Under the pieces are notes generated by a model that was given only the letters and a program-made list of their open reading frames with translations, was not told the origin of the DNA and did no database searches. From positions 1 through 17,944 of the forward strand of contig RPQV01000016.1 in assembly GCA_003818595.1 (NCBI GenBank): DNA of 17,944 nucleotides. The letters are read 5' to 3'. Both the position numbers and the translations under genes were made by a program. Positions 1 through 8,000 of the stretch are shown one piece after another. Source of the DNA: Calditrichota bacterium (GTDB lineage Bacteria > Zhuqueibacterota > Zhuqueibacteria > Residuimicrobiales > Krinioviventaceae). Within the stretch, counting starts at the first letter, position 1, and every line of letters begins with the position of its first letter.

Positions 1-56
1 ACAAAGAAGCTGAAAACAAAAGTTGGACATGCGAGGGAGAGTGCGTCAGAAAATTA

Positions 57-148
57 ACGCAGAGACATCGAGGTCGCAGAGGAATTATCTGACTGATTCT
101 TTGCCACTGAAAATGAATTATTTCTTTGCGGTCTTGGCGGCTTTGCGT
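57..148. repeat. Imperfect inverted repeat of the ACGCAGAG / CTTTGCG type
   Basis: Two 28-base arms, 57-84 and 121-148, are inverted copies of each other around a 36-base spacer. 19 of 28 positions are Watson-Crick matched, and seven of the nine mismatches become G-U pairs in RNA, so a transcript could pair at 26 of 28 positions. Each arm is also loosely periodic, with CGCAGAG- or GCAAAG-like units about every 9-10 bases. From memory, sequences of this kind (ACGCAGAGACGCAGAG paired with CTTTGCGTCTTTGCGG) are scattered between genes in many environmental bacteria. The 84-codon open frame across it (23-277) looks like the usual spurious translation of this repeat. Confidence 0.6.
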
Positions 149-186
149 GAGTCTGGTATCATTGAAGGGATTGCCCCTGCGCGAAT

Positions 187-207
187 AATAACGATTATCT
201 CGTTATT
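187..207. other. Small perfect stem-loop downstream of the helicase
   Basis: AATAACGA (187-194) and TCGTTATT (200-207) are perfect inverted copies around a 5-base loop. It lies about 30 bases from the stronger GC-rich stem at 237-262, in the region where the minus-strand helicase transcript should end. No run of T follows on either strand. It may be part of the 3' end structure of that transcript. Confidence 0.35.
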
Positions 208-236
208 GATCATTTTGCCGATTATTCATCAGCGGT

Positions 237-262
237 CGCGTGCCGGCGACAACCGGCACGCG
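237..262 (-). terminator. GC-rich stem-loop behind the helicase gene, probable terminator
   Basis: CGCGTGCCGG (237-246) and CCGGCACGCG (253-262) form a perfect 10-bp stem with a 6-base loop, starting 9 bases past the helicase stop codon in the minus-strand direction. No T-run follows directly on either strand, so it may stabilise the 3' end or work with a termination factor. The placement supports an end-of-gene role, but the mechanism is not shown by the sequence. Confidence 0.5.
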
Positions 263-270
263 AATGAAGG

Positions 271-1524
271 TTATTGACGTTTTTTCGGCGCTGAATGGAA
301 TTGTCGGCGCGGTACAGAATTTTTACGAAAATGATCACCATGCTTCATGGCAAAGCTGCCTGAGCGGGGCGTACGGTCATTTTTAGCCGACTCGTCTTCC
401 TCAAGTAAATAATTAAAATTCGACAACTGATGTCGCGGAATGGGATTGCCGATGATTTTTTCCAGGGTGCGCACCATTGCCGCGTCTTCCGGTGTGGCCA
501 ATGTAAAGGCATCACCCGCGCGCTCCGCCCGGCCTGTTCGACCAATTCGATGAATATAGTCATCGGGAGAAGCGGGCATGTCAAAATTAATCACGTGCGA
601 GATGCGCTCGACATCCAGACCCCGTGCGGCGATATCAGTCGCCACCATGATCTGGTACAGCCCGTCCTTGAATCCCTTGAGTGCGGATTGTCGCTGGCTT
701 TGACTGCGATCGCTATGCAGGCTGGTCACTTTGTAGCCGGTGCGCCCAATTTGCTGCGCCAGCTTTTGCGCACGATGTTTAGTACGGGTGAAAATCAGTA
801 CCGAATTGGCCTCCATTTGCTGCAAAAGCTCCAACAGCAGCTTGGTCTTTCGTTGCGGCGCCACAGGATAGAGCGCATGACTCACGGTGTGGATCGGTTT
901 TCTCAGCGACAGGCTGACGCGTCGGGGATCATGAAGGGTTTCCGCCGCGAGTTGTTCAACTTCTGGTGGAAAAGTGGCTGAAAATAAAAGTGTCTGCCGC
1001 TTTTTCGGCAGTTTTTTCAATATTTTGCGCACCGATGGAAAAAATCCCATATCCAACATTCGATCCGCCTCATCCAGCACCACCGTTTCCACCCCGGATA
1101 AATCACCGTATCCCTGATCATGCAGGTCGAGCAAACGCCCCGGACAGACGACCAGGATTTCCACGCCGGAGTTCAAGGCTCTGATTTGCGGTTTGGAGGC
1201 AACACCGCCGTATATGGTGGCGCTGCGTACTGTGGTGTGAATACCTAAAAGTCGAATGGCTTCATGGATTTGCTCTGCCAATTCGCGGGTCGGGGTAATA
1301 ATCATCGCGCGTGTTTTGCCGCGCGTGCCGGCGATCAACCGGTGAAGAATCGGCAGCACAAAGGCAGCGGTTTTGCCGGTTCCGGTTTGAGCGGTGCCGA
1401 TCATATCATGGCCATCAAGAATTAGAGGGATGGCCTCTGTCTGTACCGGAGTCGGATGGGTATAGCCTGCTTTTTCAATTCCCGAATGAAGACGGACGTG
1501 TAAATTAAATTGTGTAAAACTCAT
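271..1524 (-). CDS. rhlE: DEAD-box ATP-dependent RNA helicase, RhlE type
   Basis: ATP-driven RNA unwinding and remodelling enzyme, cytosolic; RhlE relatives act in ribosome assembly and RNA decay. Numbering from the upstream ATG at 1539, all family motifs are present in order: Q motif GYTHPTPVQ (25-33), Walker A AQTGTGKT (50-57), PTREL (83-87), PGRL (133-136), DEAD (156-159), SAT (187-189), FTRTKH (250-255), ATDIAARGLD (300-309) and HRIGRTGR (330-337). After the two RecA-like lobes comes a short basic tail (about 385-422), typical of RhlE. I place the start at the ATG at 1524, giving 417 residues beginning MSFTQF. RhlE proteins usually begin MSF, and an AGGA ribosome site (1530-1533) lies 5 bases upstream; the in-frame ATG at 1539 has none. 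The gene stands alone, divergent from the desaturase. Family assignment is firm; the RhlE subfamily is likely. Confidence 0.93.
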   Translation of the reverse strand: MSFTQFNLHVRLHSGIEKAGYTHPTPVQTEAIPLILDGHDMIGTAQTGTGKTAAFVLPILHRLIAGTRGKTRAMIITPTRELAEQIHEAIRLLGIHTTVRSATIYGGVASKPQIRALNSGVEILVVCPGRLLDLHDQGYGDLSGVETVVLDEADRMLDMGFFPSVRKILKKLPKKRQTLLFSATFPPEVEQLAAETLHDPRRVSLSLRKPIHTVSHALYPVAPQRKTKLLLELLQQMEANSVLIFTRTKHRAQKLAQQIGRTGYKVTSLHSDRSQSQRQSALKGFKDGLYQIMVATDIAARGLDVERISHVINFDMPASPDDYIHRIGRTGRAERAGDAFTLATPEDAAMVRTLEKIIGNPIPRHQLSNFNYLLEEDESAKNDRTPRSGSFAMKHGDHFRKNSVPRRQFHSAPKKRQ

Positions 1525-1541
1525 GAGTTTCCTTTTCATTA

Positions 1542-1570
1542 AAAATAATAAAGTATAATTATAGAGTCAA
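1542..1570 (-). promoter_or_regulatory. Candidate promoter of the helicase gene
   Basis: On the minus strand TTGACT (1565-1570) is followed after exactly 17 bases by TATTTT (1542-1547), resembling sigma-70 -35 and -10 boxes. Transcription would begin close to 1535-1540, leaving a short leader that holds the AGGA ribosome site and supporting translation from 1524. The -10 box is a poor match and the area is AT-rich, so this is tentative. Confidence 0.3.
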
Positions 1571-2117
1571 TCTGACCAGTGGAGGCCAAATCAGTTCCGT
1601 GCGGCACAGAGGGGAGAGACCTCATCGCCTGCTGTGATTGATGCACGAACATGTTGGCAAAATTCTTGACGCTGGGGAAAATTCAACAAGCTTCATTGAG
1701 GAAAGAGCCGTTCACCGCGGTAATCATGTCAACGATGAAATACACCGGCCGGTCGTCAGAGGATACCCTGTTTTTCCAAGAACGACCTGCCTGATTAACA
1801 GTCTGAATTTTCCATCGGCAACACAAAATTATGGGCGCTTCCGGCGGATGACTCTCATCGAATCAGATAATCATTTTACTGATTCTTTCAAGAATTAACA
1901 GATATAATGTACTGATTTATTTCGCAATCTCCAACTAATTTAATACAGAAATGAATAGCCGAGGGAATTTGTTTTACGATTCTTTTACACAAAACTTTCG
2001 CCTAAAAAAGCTATATTATCTTGTATTCATCTTGCAGGTCAACTCGGGCTTGTAATTTCTGTCCTTAAATCCCGCTGCTGACCTTCCTCTCCAAATGATT
2101 TAACTGCAGGAGTCAAC
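1571..2117. other. Gap between divergent helicase and desaturase genes; no convincing gene
   Basis: About 550 bases with no recognisable gene. A plus-strand frame of 86 codons (1638-1898) has no ribosome site and an unconvincing protein. A minus-strand open stretch (1862-1683, 59 codons, no good start) reads partly protein-like, containing PVYFIVDMITAV, and could be an eroded gene fragment, but I recognise no family. A TATAAT at 1903-1908 and a TATATT at 2012-2017 lie upstream of the desaturase, but neither has a decent -35 box at normal spacing. The desaturase promoter should be in this gap but I cannot place it. No tRNA, riboswitch or long repeat was seen. Confidence 0.5.
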
Positions 2118-3143
2118 GTGGAGAACAGCACCCCCAATCCCTCTTTGATCATGAATGACAAAGAGTGGATAAAATCGCTTTCTTTATATAGTAAACCGAA
2201 TTTACGGAAAAGTCTGTTTCAGCTGGCCGACAGTCTGATTCCCTACATCGTCCTTTGGGCACTGATGATATACAGCATGAGTATATCCTATTGGTTGGTG
2301 TTGGCTTTGGCTTTTCCGGCTGCAGGATTTATGGTGCGTCTGTTTATTATTTTCCATGATTGCGGGCATGGTTCATTTTTCAAGTCCGCTCGCGCCAACA
2401 CTATTGTCGGTATTATCACCGGTTTTTTGACCTTCACACCCTATCATCAATGGCGTTATCAGCATGCGCTTCATCACGGCACAGCCGGGAATCTCGATCG
2501 GCGTGGCCAAGGAGACGTATGGACGATGACCGTGGAGGAATTCCTGCACGCTTCATCTTGGAAGCGTTTTACTTATAGGATTTATCGGCACCCTTTTTTC
2601 ATGCTGCTTTTCGGTCCGCTGTTCATGTTTTTGATTGCTCATCGGTTTGCTTCACGCCATCAGAAAAGACGAGAAAGAGTCGGCGTGATTTACACCAATT
2701 TGGCACTTTTGGTCATGGTTTTGGTTTTCAGCTTGACCATAGGATTAAAAACTTATTTGCTCATCCAACTGCCGGTCTTGCTGATCGCCGGCAGTATGGG
2801 CATTTGGTTGTTTTATGTGCAGCATCAATTCCCGGGTGTCTATTGGGAACGTGGGGAACGATGGGATTTTGTCAAGTCCGCCATTGAGGGCAGCTCATTT
2901 TACAAGTTGCCCAAACTGCTGCAGTGGTTTTCCGGCAATATCGGATTTCATCATATTCATCATCTCAATTCACGCATCCCCAACTATCGGCTACCCGAAT
3001 GCCAAAGGGAGGTGCAGGTCTTTGGTCAGGTAAAAGCCATAACCTTGCTTTCGAGTTTGGCTTTGCTGCGTCTGAGGCTATATGATGAAGCTGCCAGGTC
3101 ATTGGTACCCGGATTCTGTGTAAAAATCTCTAGTCAAAAATAA
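2118..3143 (+). CDS. Membrane fatty acid desaturase, acyl-lipid DesA-like
   Basis: Probable oxygen-dependent di-iron desaturase introducing a double bond into membrane fatty acyl chains. The three histidine boxes that hold the iron pair are intact: H80-DCG-H84, H116-AL-HH120 and H278-HIHH282. Hydrophobic stretches at about 40-80, 92-110, 160-178 and 190-232 match the usual multi-pass fold. FYVQHQFPGVYW (232-243) and HHLNSRIPNY (281-290) resemble delta-12/omega-6 acyl-lipid desaturases; the bond position cannot be read from sequence. At 341 residues it is family-sized. The start is GTG at 2118, chosen because AGGAG (2108-2112) lies 5 bases upstream; the next in-frame ATG at 2151 lacks a comparable site. 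A related carotenoid or lipid hydroxylase is less likely. No electron-donor gene is adjacent. It converges on the AraC remnant. Confidence 0.9.
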   Translation: MENSTPNPSLIMNDKEWIKSLSLYSKPNLRKSLFQLADSLIPYIVLWALMIYSMSISYWLVLALAFPAAGFMVRLFIIFHDCGHGSFFKSARANTIVGIITGFLTFTPYHQWRYQHALHHGTAGNLDRRGQGDVWTMTVEEFLHASSWKRFTYRIYRHPFFMLLFGPLFMFLIAHRFASRHQKRRERVGVIYTNLALLVMVLVFSLTIGLKTYLLIQLPVLLIAGSMGIWLFYVQHQFPGVYWERGERWDFVKSAIEGSSFYKLPKLLQWFSGNIGFHHIHHLNSRIPNYRLPECQREVQVFGQVKAITLLSSLALLRLRLYDEAARSLVPGFCVKISSQK

Positions 3144-3144
3144 A

Positions 3145-3159
3145 TCGGCATTCAGCCGA
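3145..3159 (+). terminator. Small stem-loop after the desaturase
   Basis: TCGGC (3145-3149) and GCCGA (3155-3159) form a 5-bp stem with a 5-base loop right after the desaturase stop codon, in the 28-base gap between convergent genes. It is short and lacks a real T-run, so it is a weak terminator candidate that could serve either strand. Confidence 0.25.
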
Positions 3160-3171
3160 CATTTCATTGAT

Positions 3172-3513
3172 TTAGACAACACGGTCGGCATTTTCCCACA
3201 ATCGTTCCACATCGCGCAACGGCGGCAGACCGAAATGCCTTTTGTACTCCCGGTTAAAATGTGAGGCGTCGTTGTAACCCACCCGGAAACCGGCGCTGGC
3301 GGCGTCGAGACGCTCGCTGAGCATCAAGCGGCGGGCTTCCTGGAGCCGCAGCTGCTTTTGGAACTGCAAAGGGCTCATCGCCGTGACGGCCTTGAAATGG
3401 TGGTGGAAACCCGATACACTCATTCCGGACTTGCGCGCGATCTCTTCGATTCGCAATGGCTGGTCAAACTTTGTGCGTAGCTGCTCAAAAGATTTTTCAT
3501 TTCCGGTTTGCGG
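3172..3513 (-). pseudogene. AraC-family transcription regulator, N-terminally truncated remnant
   Basis: The reading frame encodes the DNA-binding end of an AraC-family regulator. It starts within EQLRTKFDQPLRIEEIARKS, has the first helix-turn-helix (IARKSGMSVSGFHHHFK), the conserved SPLQFQKQLRLQEARRLM linker helix, and the second helix-turn-helix ending YNDASHFNREYKRHFG. These proteins normally have about 300 residues with an effector-binding N-terminus. Here the frame is closed by a stop at 3514-3516, leaving at most 113 codons, and I found no N-terminal domain in any frame out to the next gene. The only possible starts are weak codons such as TTG at 3456, which would cut into the first helix-turn-helix. 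Most likely a decayed gene; a small expressed DNA-binding fragment is less likely. Family certain, pseudogene status likely. Confidence 0.75.
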
Positions 3514-3540
3514 TCATCGTCGTCAGATTGGAATGTAGGC

Positions 3541-3558
3541 ATACAAGGGGAGTTGTAT
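3541..3558. other. Short perfect hairpin between the AraC remnant and the first CBM9-like gene
   Basis: ATACAA (3541-3546) and TTGTAT (3553-3558) are perfect inverted copies around GGGGAG. The 207 bases between the AraC remnant and the CBM9-like gene hold nothing else clear. TTGCAT (3645-3650) and TATTAC (3665-3670) are 14 bases apart, too close for a normal promoter. The hairpin could be an operator half-site pair or chance. Confidence 0.2.
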
Positions 3559-3696
3559 ATGAAGTGGAGAAGGACTTTAAATACAACCCCGCAGAAGAGG
3601 AAAAAAACTTCATACCTACGTCCATAGCCGGCGGTAAAATTCTGTTGCATTTCTGATGACAATCTATTACTTTTTTTTAGTTCTTTCACTCAAGAT

Positions 3697-4830
3697 GATC
3701 ATCCATAAGGAGAATCAATCATGAAACGAACTTTGTTGGTCACCATGCTATTGATGGTTGTACGCTGCCTGCCGGCAGCTGATTTTGCCATTACCATCGA
3801 CGCAGAAAAAGATGAGTTTTACGCCACTCTAACGGGAGCAGGGGACGGCTGGGTCCACATTCCTTTTGAAGCCAATAATGATAATCCCGATGGATCGTGG
3901 GGAGAACACGATGATGAATTTGACGTGTCCGCCAATTTTTGGTGTGCATGGGATGACACCTATTTTTACTTTTATGAAGAGGTATTGGATGACTATGTCA
4001 CCTGCAGCAGCGGAACTAATTATTTAAATGACTGCATCGAGATCAAATTCGATCCGGATCCGTTGTTCGGAGAGCCGGTTGCCGGGACGGGTTTCTATGC
4101 TTTCCGGGTAACGGCTTTGGACAGCAACGAGACGGACGGACCGCCCGAAGGTGTGGACAACATGTATCCCGAAGGCAATGACGACATCCTCGGTTTTCGC
4201 TACGTACCGGGCGAAGATTATGCGCGCAAGGAAAATGATTCGGGATACGCGGTTGAAGGGCGATTGCCATGGCAACATGTCTATTCCACCAGTGCACAGC
4301 GCGGACCGGTATTGGCCGGCGTCGGCAATGTCTTCGGCATGGCGATTATGAACCATGACCGAGATGACGATACCTTCGAAGGCTCGATTGAATGGGCGTC
4401 CGAGCTGCAGGATGCGGTGTGGAATAATGTCAAATTTCATGGCACCATGACTTTTCTTGAAGGCAACAAGCTGAGCATGTCGACCATGAACACCATCACC
4501 GGACTCGACACCAACTCCATTGACTATACGCCCAAGAATGTCGGCGTCGCGCAAAAGCTGCGGGCGCCTGTCGGGTATACTTTGCAGAATTATCCCAACC
4601 CCTTTAATCCAATCACCACCATCGAGTTCACTCTGCCGCTTCAGGCACAGGTGACGGTGAAGGTGTTTGATCTGCGGGGTAATGAAACTGCCATCCTGGC
4701 GGATGAACTGAAATCTGCGGGCAGGCATTCGGTTGTCTTTGACGGAACCGAGCACCCCAGCGGCGTCTATGTGGTCCAGATCAACTACGGTCAGGAAATT
4801 CTCACCCAAAAGATGATGCTGGTCAAATGA
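3697..4830 (+). repeat. Duplicated gene unit, copy 1 (leader plus CBM9-like gene)
   Basis: This stretch is paralogous at DNA level to 8606-9739. Similarity begins in the leader: GATCATCCATAAGGAGAATC here, GATCACCCATGAGGAGAATT in copy 2. It covers the whole gene, both 369 codons. The 3' third is closest, with identical runs of 24-25 bases, for example at 4477-4501 and 4650-4673. Similarity stops at the stop codon. Confidence 0.8.
3721..4830 (+). CDS. Secreted CBM9-like domain protein with type IX-type sorting domain (copy 1)
   Basis: Predicted exported protein of 369 residues. An N-terminal signal peptide (1-20, cut near PAA-D) carries an unusual Arg15 inside its hydrophobic core. Residues 21-260 form a beta-sandwich resembling carbohydrate-binding module family 9/DOMON-like domains (CAWDDTYFYFYEEV, IEIKFDPDP, VEGRLPW), rich in Asp and aromatics, with three cysteines (75, 95, 105) kept in the paralogue. 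From 290 (NYPNPFNP) to the C-terminal LVK is a Por-type sorting domain that in FCB bacteria directs outer-membrane export. AGGAG (3708-3712) lies 8 bases before the ATG. Roughly two-thirds identical to the protein at 8630. CBM9 domains bind sugars, but the ligand here is unknown; it could instead be a structural surface protein or a partner of the CotH proteins beside it. Fold and export are fairly sure, function is not. Confidence 0.85.
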   Translation: MKRTLLVTMLLMVVRCLPAADFAITIDAEKDEFYATLTGAGDGWVHIPFEANNDNPDGSWGEHDDEFDVSANFWCAWDDTYFYFYEEVLDDYVTCSSGTNYLNDCIEIKFDPDPLFGEPVAGTGFYAFRVTALDSNETDGPPEGVDNMYPEGNDDILGFRYVPGEDYARKENDSGYAVEGRLPWQHVYSTSAQRGPVLAGVGNVFGMAIMNHDRDDDTFEGSIEWASELQDAVWNNVKFHGTMTFLEGNKLSMSTMNTITGLDTNSIDYTPKNVGVAQKLRAPVGYTLQNYPNPFNPITTIEFTLPLQAQVTVKVFDLRGNETAILADELKSAGRHSVVFDGTEHPSGVYVVQINYGQEILTQKMMLVK

Positions 4831-4847
4831 CGAGATCAAATTTATAG

Positions 4848-5018
4848 ATGATGAACAAAAGGAACGGGATCAAGCTTTTCGTATTTCCCATTGCCCTACT
4901 AAAAGCAATGGTTCGCTTTAAGGGAGGGGAAACTGGGATTGTCGTTATCAATCCAGGTACAGCACGCAAGGATCAAACCTTCACCTTCAGTAATGATTCC
5001 ATTGCCCACGTTAAATGA
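4848..5018 (+). CDS. Small unrecognised ORF, stop overlapping the CotH1 start
   Basis: A 56-codon frame fills the gap between the first CBM9-like gene and CotH1. It opens with two consecutive ATG codons (4848, 4851), gives MMNKRNGIKLFVFPIALL followed by a polar part containing GIVVINPGTARKDQTFTF, and its TGA (5016-5018) overlaps the ATG of CotH1 in an ATGA junction. The N-terminus looks like a short signal peptide or membrane anchor. No ribosome site precedes it, so it may be translated only by read-on from the gene 17 bases upstream, or it may be a gene remnant. CotH1 also has no ribosome site, so this ORF may supply ribosomes to CotH1 by coupling. I recognise no family. In the second module the SGNH/TPR gene occupies this position. 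Confidence 0.4.
   Translation: MMNKRNGIKLFVFPIALLKAMVRFKGGETGIVVINPGTARKDQTFTFSNDSIAHVK
4888..5005 (+). other. Direct and inverted 7-9-base repeats before CotH1, mutually exclusive hairpins
   Basis: CCATTGCCC occurs at 4888-4896 and again at 4999-5007, and GCAATGG at 4905-4911 is complementary to both. It can pair locally with the first copy (7 bp, 10-base loop) or with the second copy just 9 bases before the CotH1 start. This could be a small switch controlling CotH1 translation, or coincidence in a 170-base stretch. Confidence 0.25.
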
Positions 5019-8000
5019 CAGACCACATCGAAAATAAAAAATCTCAATTTTTGAAAAAGCTGGTCATGACATTTTTCTATTGTTCAGTTTTTTATGGTCA
5101 GTTTATTTTTCCCATTCGAGTCGTTGGGCAGAATAATGATACGGCTGTTTATTTTCAGCCTGAGCATGGTTTTTTTAGCGGGCAGATTCAAGTTACTCTT
5201 ACAACAGGCTTGGGGAATGGCGCCATTTATTATACACTCGATGGCAGCGAACCGGCAAGTATTATTAATAAAAGTACGCGGCTCTATGAAGCGCCCCTCG
5301 TTATCAACAAGACCTGTTGTATTCGCGCTGCCGCCATTTTAGCAAATGGCTCAAAAAGCCAAGTCATGACGCAAACTTTTCTTTTTGTTGATGATATCAT
5401 TCGACAAGATTATCAGGCAACGCTCAACGCCGGCTTTCCAAGCCGCTGGAGTTCCATAACCCCTGATTACGGAATGGATCCTGATATTGTGAACGATTCA
5501 AAATATGGAGCGCGCCTGAAAGAAGCTTTATTAGCGATACCGTCCCTCTCTATCACGATGAATATAGATGATTTATTTGGCTCGAACGGCATCTACGCCA
5601 ATTCTGAACAGACCGGTGCCGAATGGGAGCGGCCAGGTTCCGTCGAGCTGATTTTTCCTGATCAACGCGAAGGATTTCAAATCAATTGCGGCGTTCGGAT
5701 TCAGGGAGGATGGTTTCGGCAGAATAACGGTACCCAAAAGCATTCCTTCCGCCTGGTTTTCAAAATGGAATATGGTTCCTCAAAATTGCGCTATCCGCTT
5801 TTTGGGGACGATGCGGCTGATCGTTTTGATACTATTGTCCTCAGAGCAGGCGCCAACGATGGGTATTCATGGAGTGATGCCCGCTACACCGAACAGTATA
5901 CGCGGGATGAATTTGGGCGCCGACTGCATCAGGGGACGGCGAACGTATCTCCACATGGCATGTTTGCGCATCTTTACCTCAATGGAATTTACTGGGGTTT
6001 GTATAATCCGGTGGAACGTCCGGACAATTCTTTTTCCGCTATCTACCATGGCGGCGAGAAAAGCAGTTGGGATGCAATCAACAGCGGTGGACTTGATGAA
6101 GGAAGCATGGACGCCTGGAATCTGTTGTTGTCAAAATGTCGAAACGGGATGTCTTCCCTTGAAGGTTATATGGAAATCCAGGGCAATAATCCCGACGGCA
6201 CACGAAATCCCAATTTCCCGGTGCTGCTCGACGTTCAAAATTATATCGATTATATGGTCGTCAATATGTGGGGCGGCAATTGGGACTGGCCCTGGAAAAA
6301 TTATCGCATTGCCCGCGACCGCACAAATGCCTCCATAGGATTCCAATTTTACATCTGGGACTATGAAAATACCATGGGCAACAACCGTGATCGTTCCCCA
6401 CTTGATATGGACAGAGTGGCCGGATTGGCTTCCATGGGATCAGGTGTGGGAGAACCTCATATCAGTCTGATTCAAAACGAGAATTACAGAATGCTTTTTG
6501 CGGATCGCATTCAAAAACATTTTTTCAACGGCGGAGCTTTCACGCCGGAATCTTTACTCGAAAATTACCGGCAGCTTGCTTCGGAAGTCGAACCGGCGAT
6601 TATTCCTGAATCGGCTCGATGGGGGGATCAGCACTACAGTACTGATTCCCTGACTCTGGACGATTGGTTTGTTGAGCGGAATTGGATTTTAAATAGTTAC
6701 CTTCCTCAGCGAAGCGACATTGTGCTGGCTCAATTCAGGAAAGCGAATCTCTATCCTGCTATTGATGCGCCGGTATTTCAGATCAATGGTGCGGTTCAAC
6801 ATGGCGGCAGTGTCGCCTCAACCGACCTGATTTCAATAAATGCCGCTGAAGGCACAGTCTATTATACGCTGGACGGAACCGATCCACGATTGTCTTTTTC
6901 GAGCAGCGAAAACTTTATCATGGCGCCGGAAGATATTCAAAAACACGTGCTGGTACCGCAAGCTGCCATCAGTCAGATTTGGAAAAGCGCCCCTGGTTTT
7001 GATGTCACCAATTGGCGCCTCTGCCAGGGCAAACCCGGAGGAGTGGGTTATGAAAGAGATTTCGGTTATGACGGTTATATAACCCTTGATGTTGAAGATG
7101 AGATGTATTCAAAAAATACCTCCTGTTATATTCGAATTCCATTTAACCTCAGCGCCAACATGATGGATGATTTGGCGTTCTCCACCTTGCGAATCCGATA
7201 CGACGACGGTTTCATCGCCTATTTGAATGGTACAGAAGTGGCACGAAAAAACTTTTCCGGAGATCCTCAATGGAATTCCAACGCTGCGGTCCAGAATTCC
7301 GACGACGCCGCTGTTCTTTTGGAAGACATTGATATCAGCCAATACATCTCAAAATTGAAAGAAGGAATGAATGTTCTGGCCATTCACGGATTGAATGAAA
7401 GAACAACCAGCTCTGACTTTATGATTTCCGCGATGCTGGCCGGACAGAAAAAAAACAGCAGTTCAATTCCATCGTCAATTTCACCGAATGCTGTCGAATA
7501 TTCGGCGCCTTTTGCTCTGAAGCAGACCTCACAAATCAAAGCACGCGCTTATTCCAACGGACGCTGGAGCGCTTTGGATGAGGCTGTTTTTACGCTTCCT
7601 TCATCGCAGAACAATACCATCATTTCGGAATTTCATTACCATCCGCTGCCGCAGGATTCGATCGATGAGTCAGAGTTTGAATTCATTGAGCTTCAAAATG
7701 TCGGAAGCGAAACGCAAAACCTGAGTTTTGCCCGCTTTGTTCAAGGCATTAATTATCTATTTCCCGCCAATACAATTTTAAGGCCGAACGAATATCTCAT
7801 CATTGCCTCCGACGAATACTATTTTAATCTCCGATATGGATTTTTCCCTTCTGGAGCTTATAGCGGACAATTGGATAACGGAGGCGAAAGAATTGTCCTG
7901 GTGGATGCTTCTGGTGATACGCTTATTTCGTTCCGATATGATGATAAATCCCCCTGGCCGGAATCTGCAGATGGTGATGGATACTCTCTGGTTCTTGCTG

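Noticed and set aside
23..277. Plus-strand 84-codon open frame at the left edge
   Set aside because: It runs through the inverted repeat and a terminator-like stem, lacks a ribosome site and overlaps the helicase end. It is the typical false translation of this repeat type.
1638..1898. Plus-strand 86-codon open frame in the helicase/desaturase gap
   Set aside because: No ribosome site and no recognisable domain; the opposite strand is at least as protein-like, so at best it marks eroded sequence.
1903..1908. TATAAT upstream of the desaturase as a promoter
   Set aside because: No acceptable -35 box at 16-18 bases, and it is over 200 bases from the start in AT-rich DNA.
3645..3670. Promoter TTGCAT/TATTAC before the first CBM9-like gene
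   Set aside because: Spacing of 14 bases is too short for sigma-70-type boxes and neither hexamer is a good match.
4024..4839. Long minus-strand open frames (271 codons here; also 8984-9664, 10916-11482, 14230-15078, 16289-16864)
   Set aside because: Each lies wholly or almost wholly antisense to a well-supported gene, has no domain, and arises because codon choice leaves the complementary frame free of stops.
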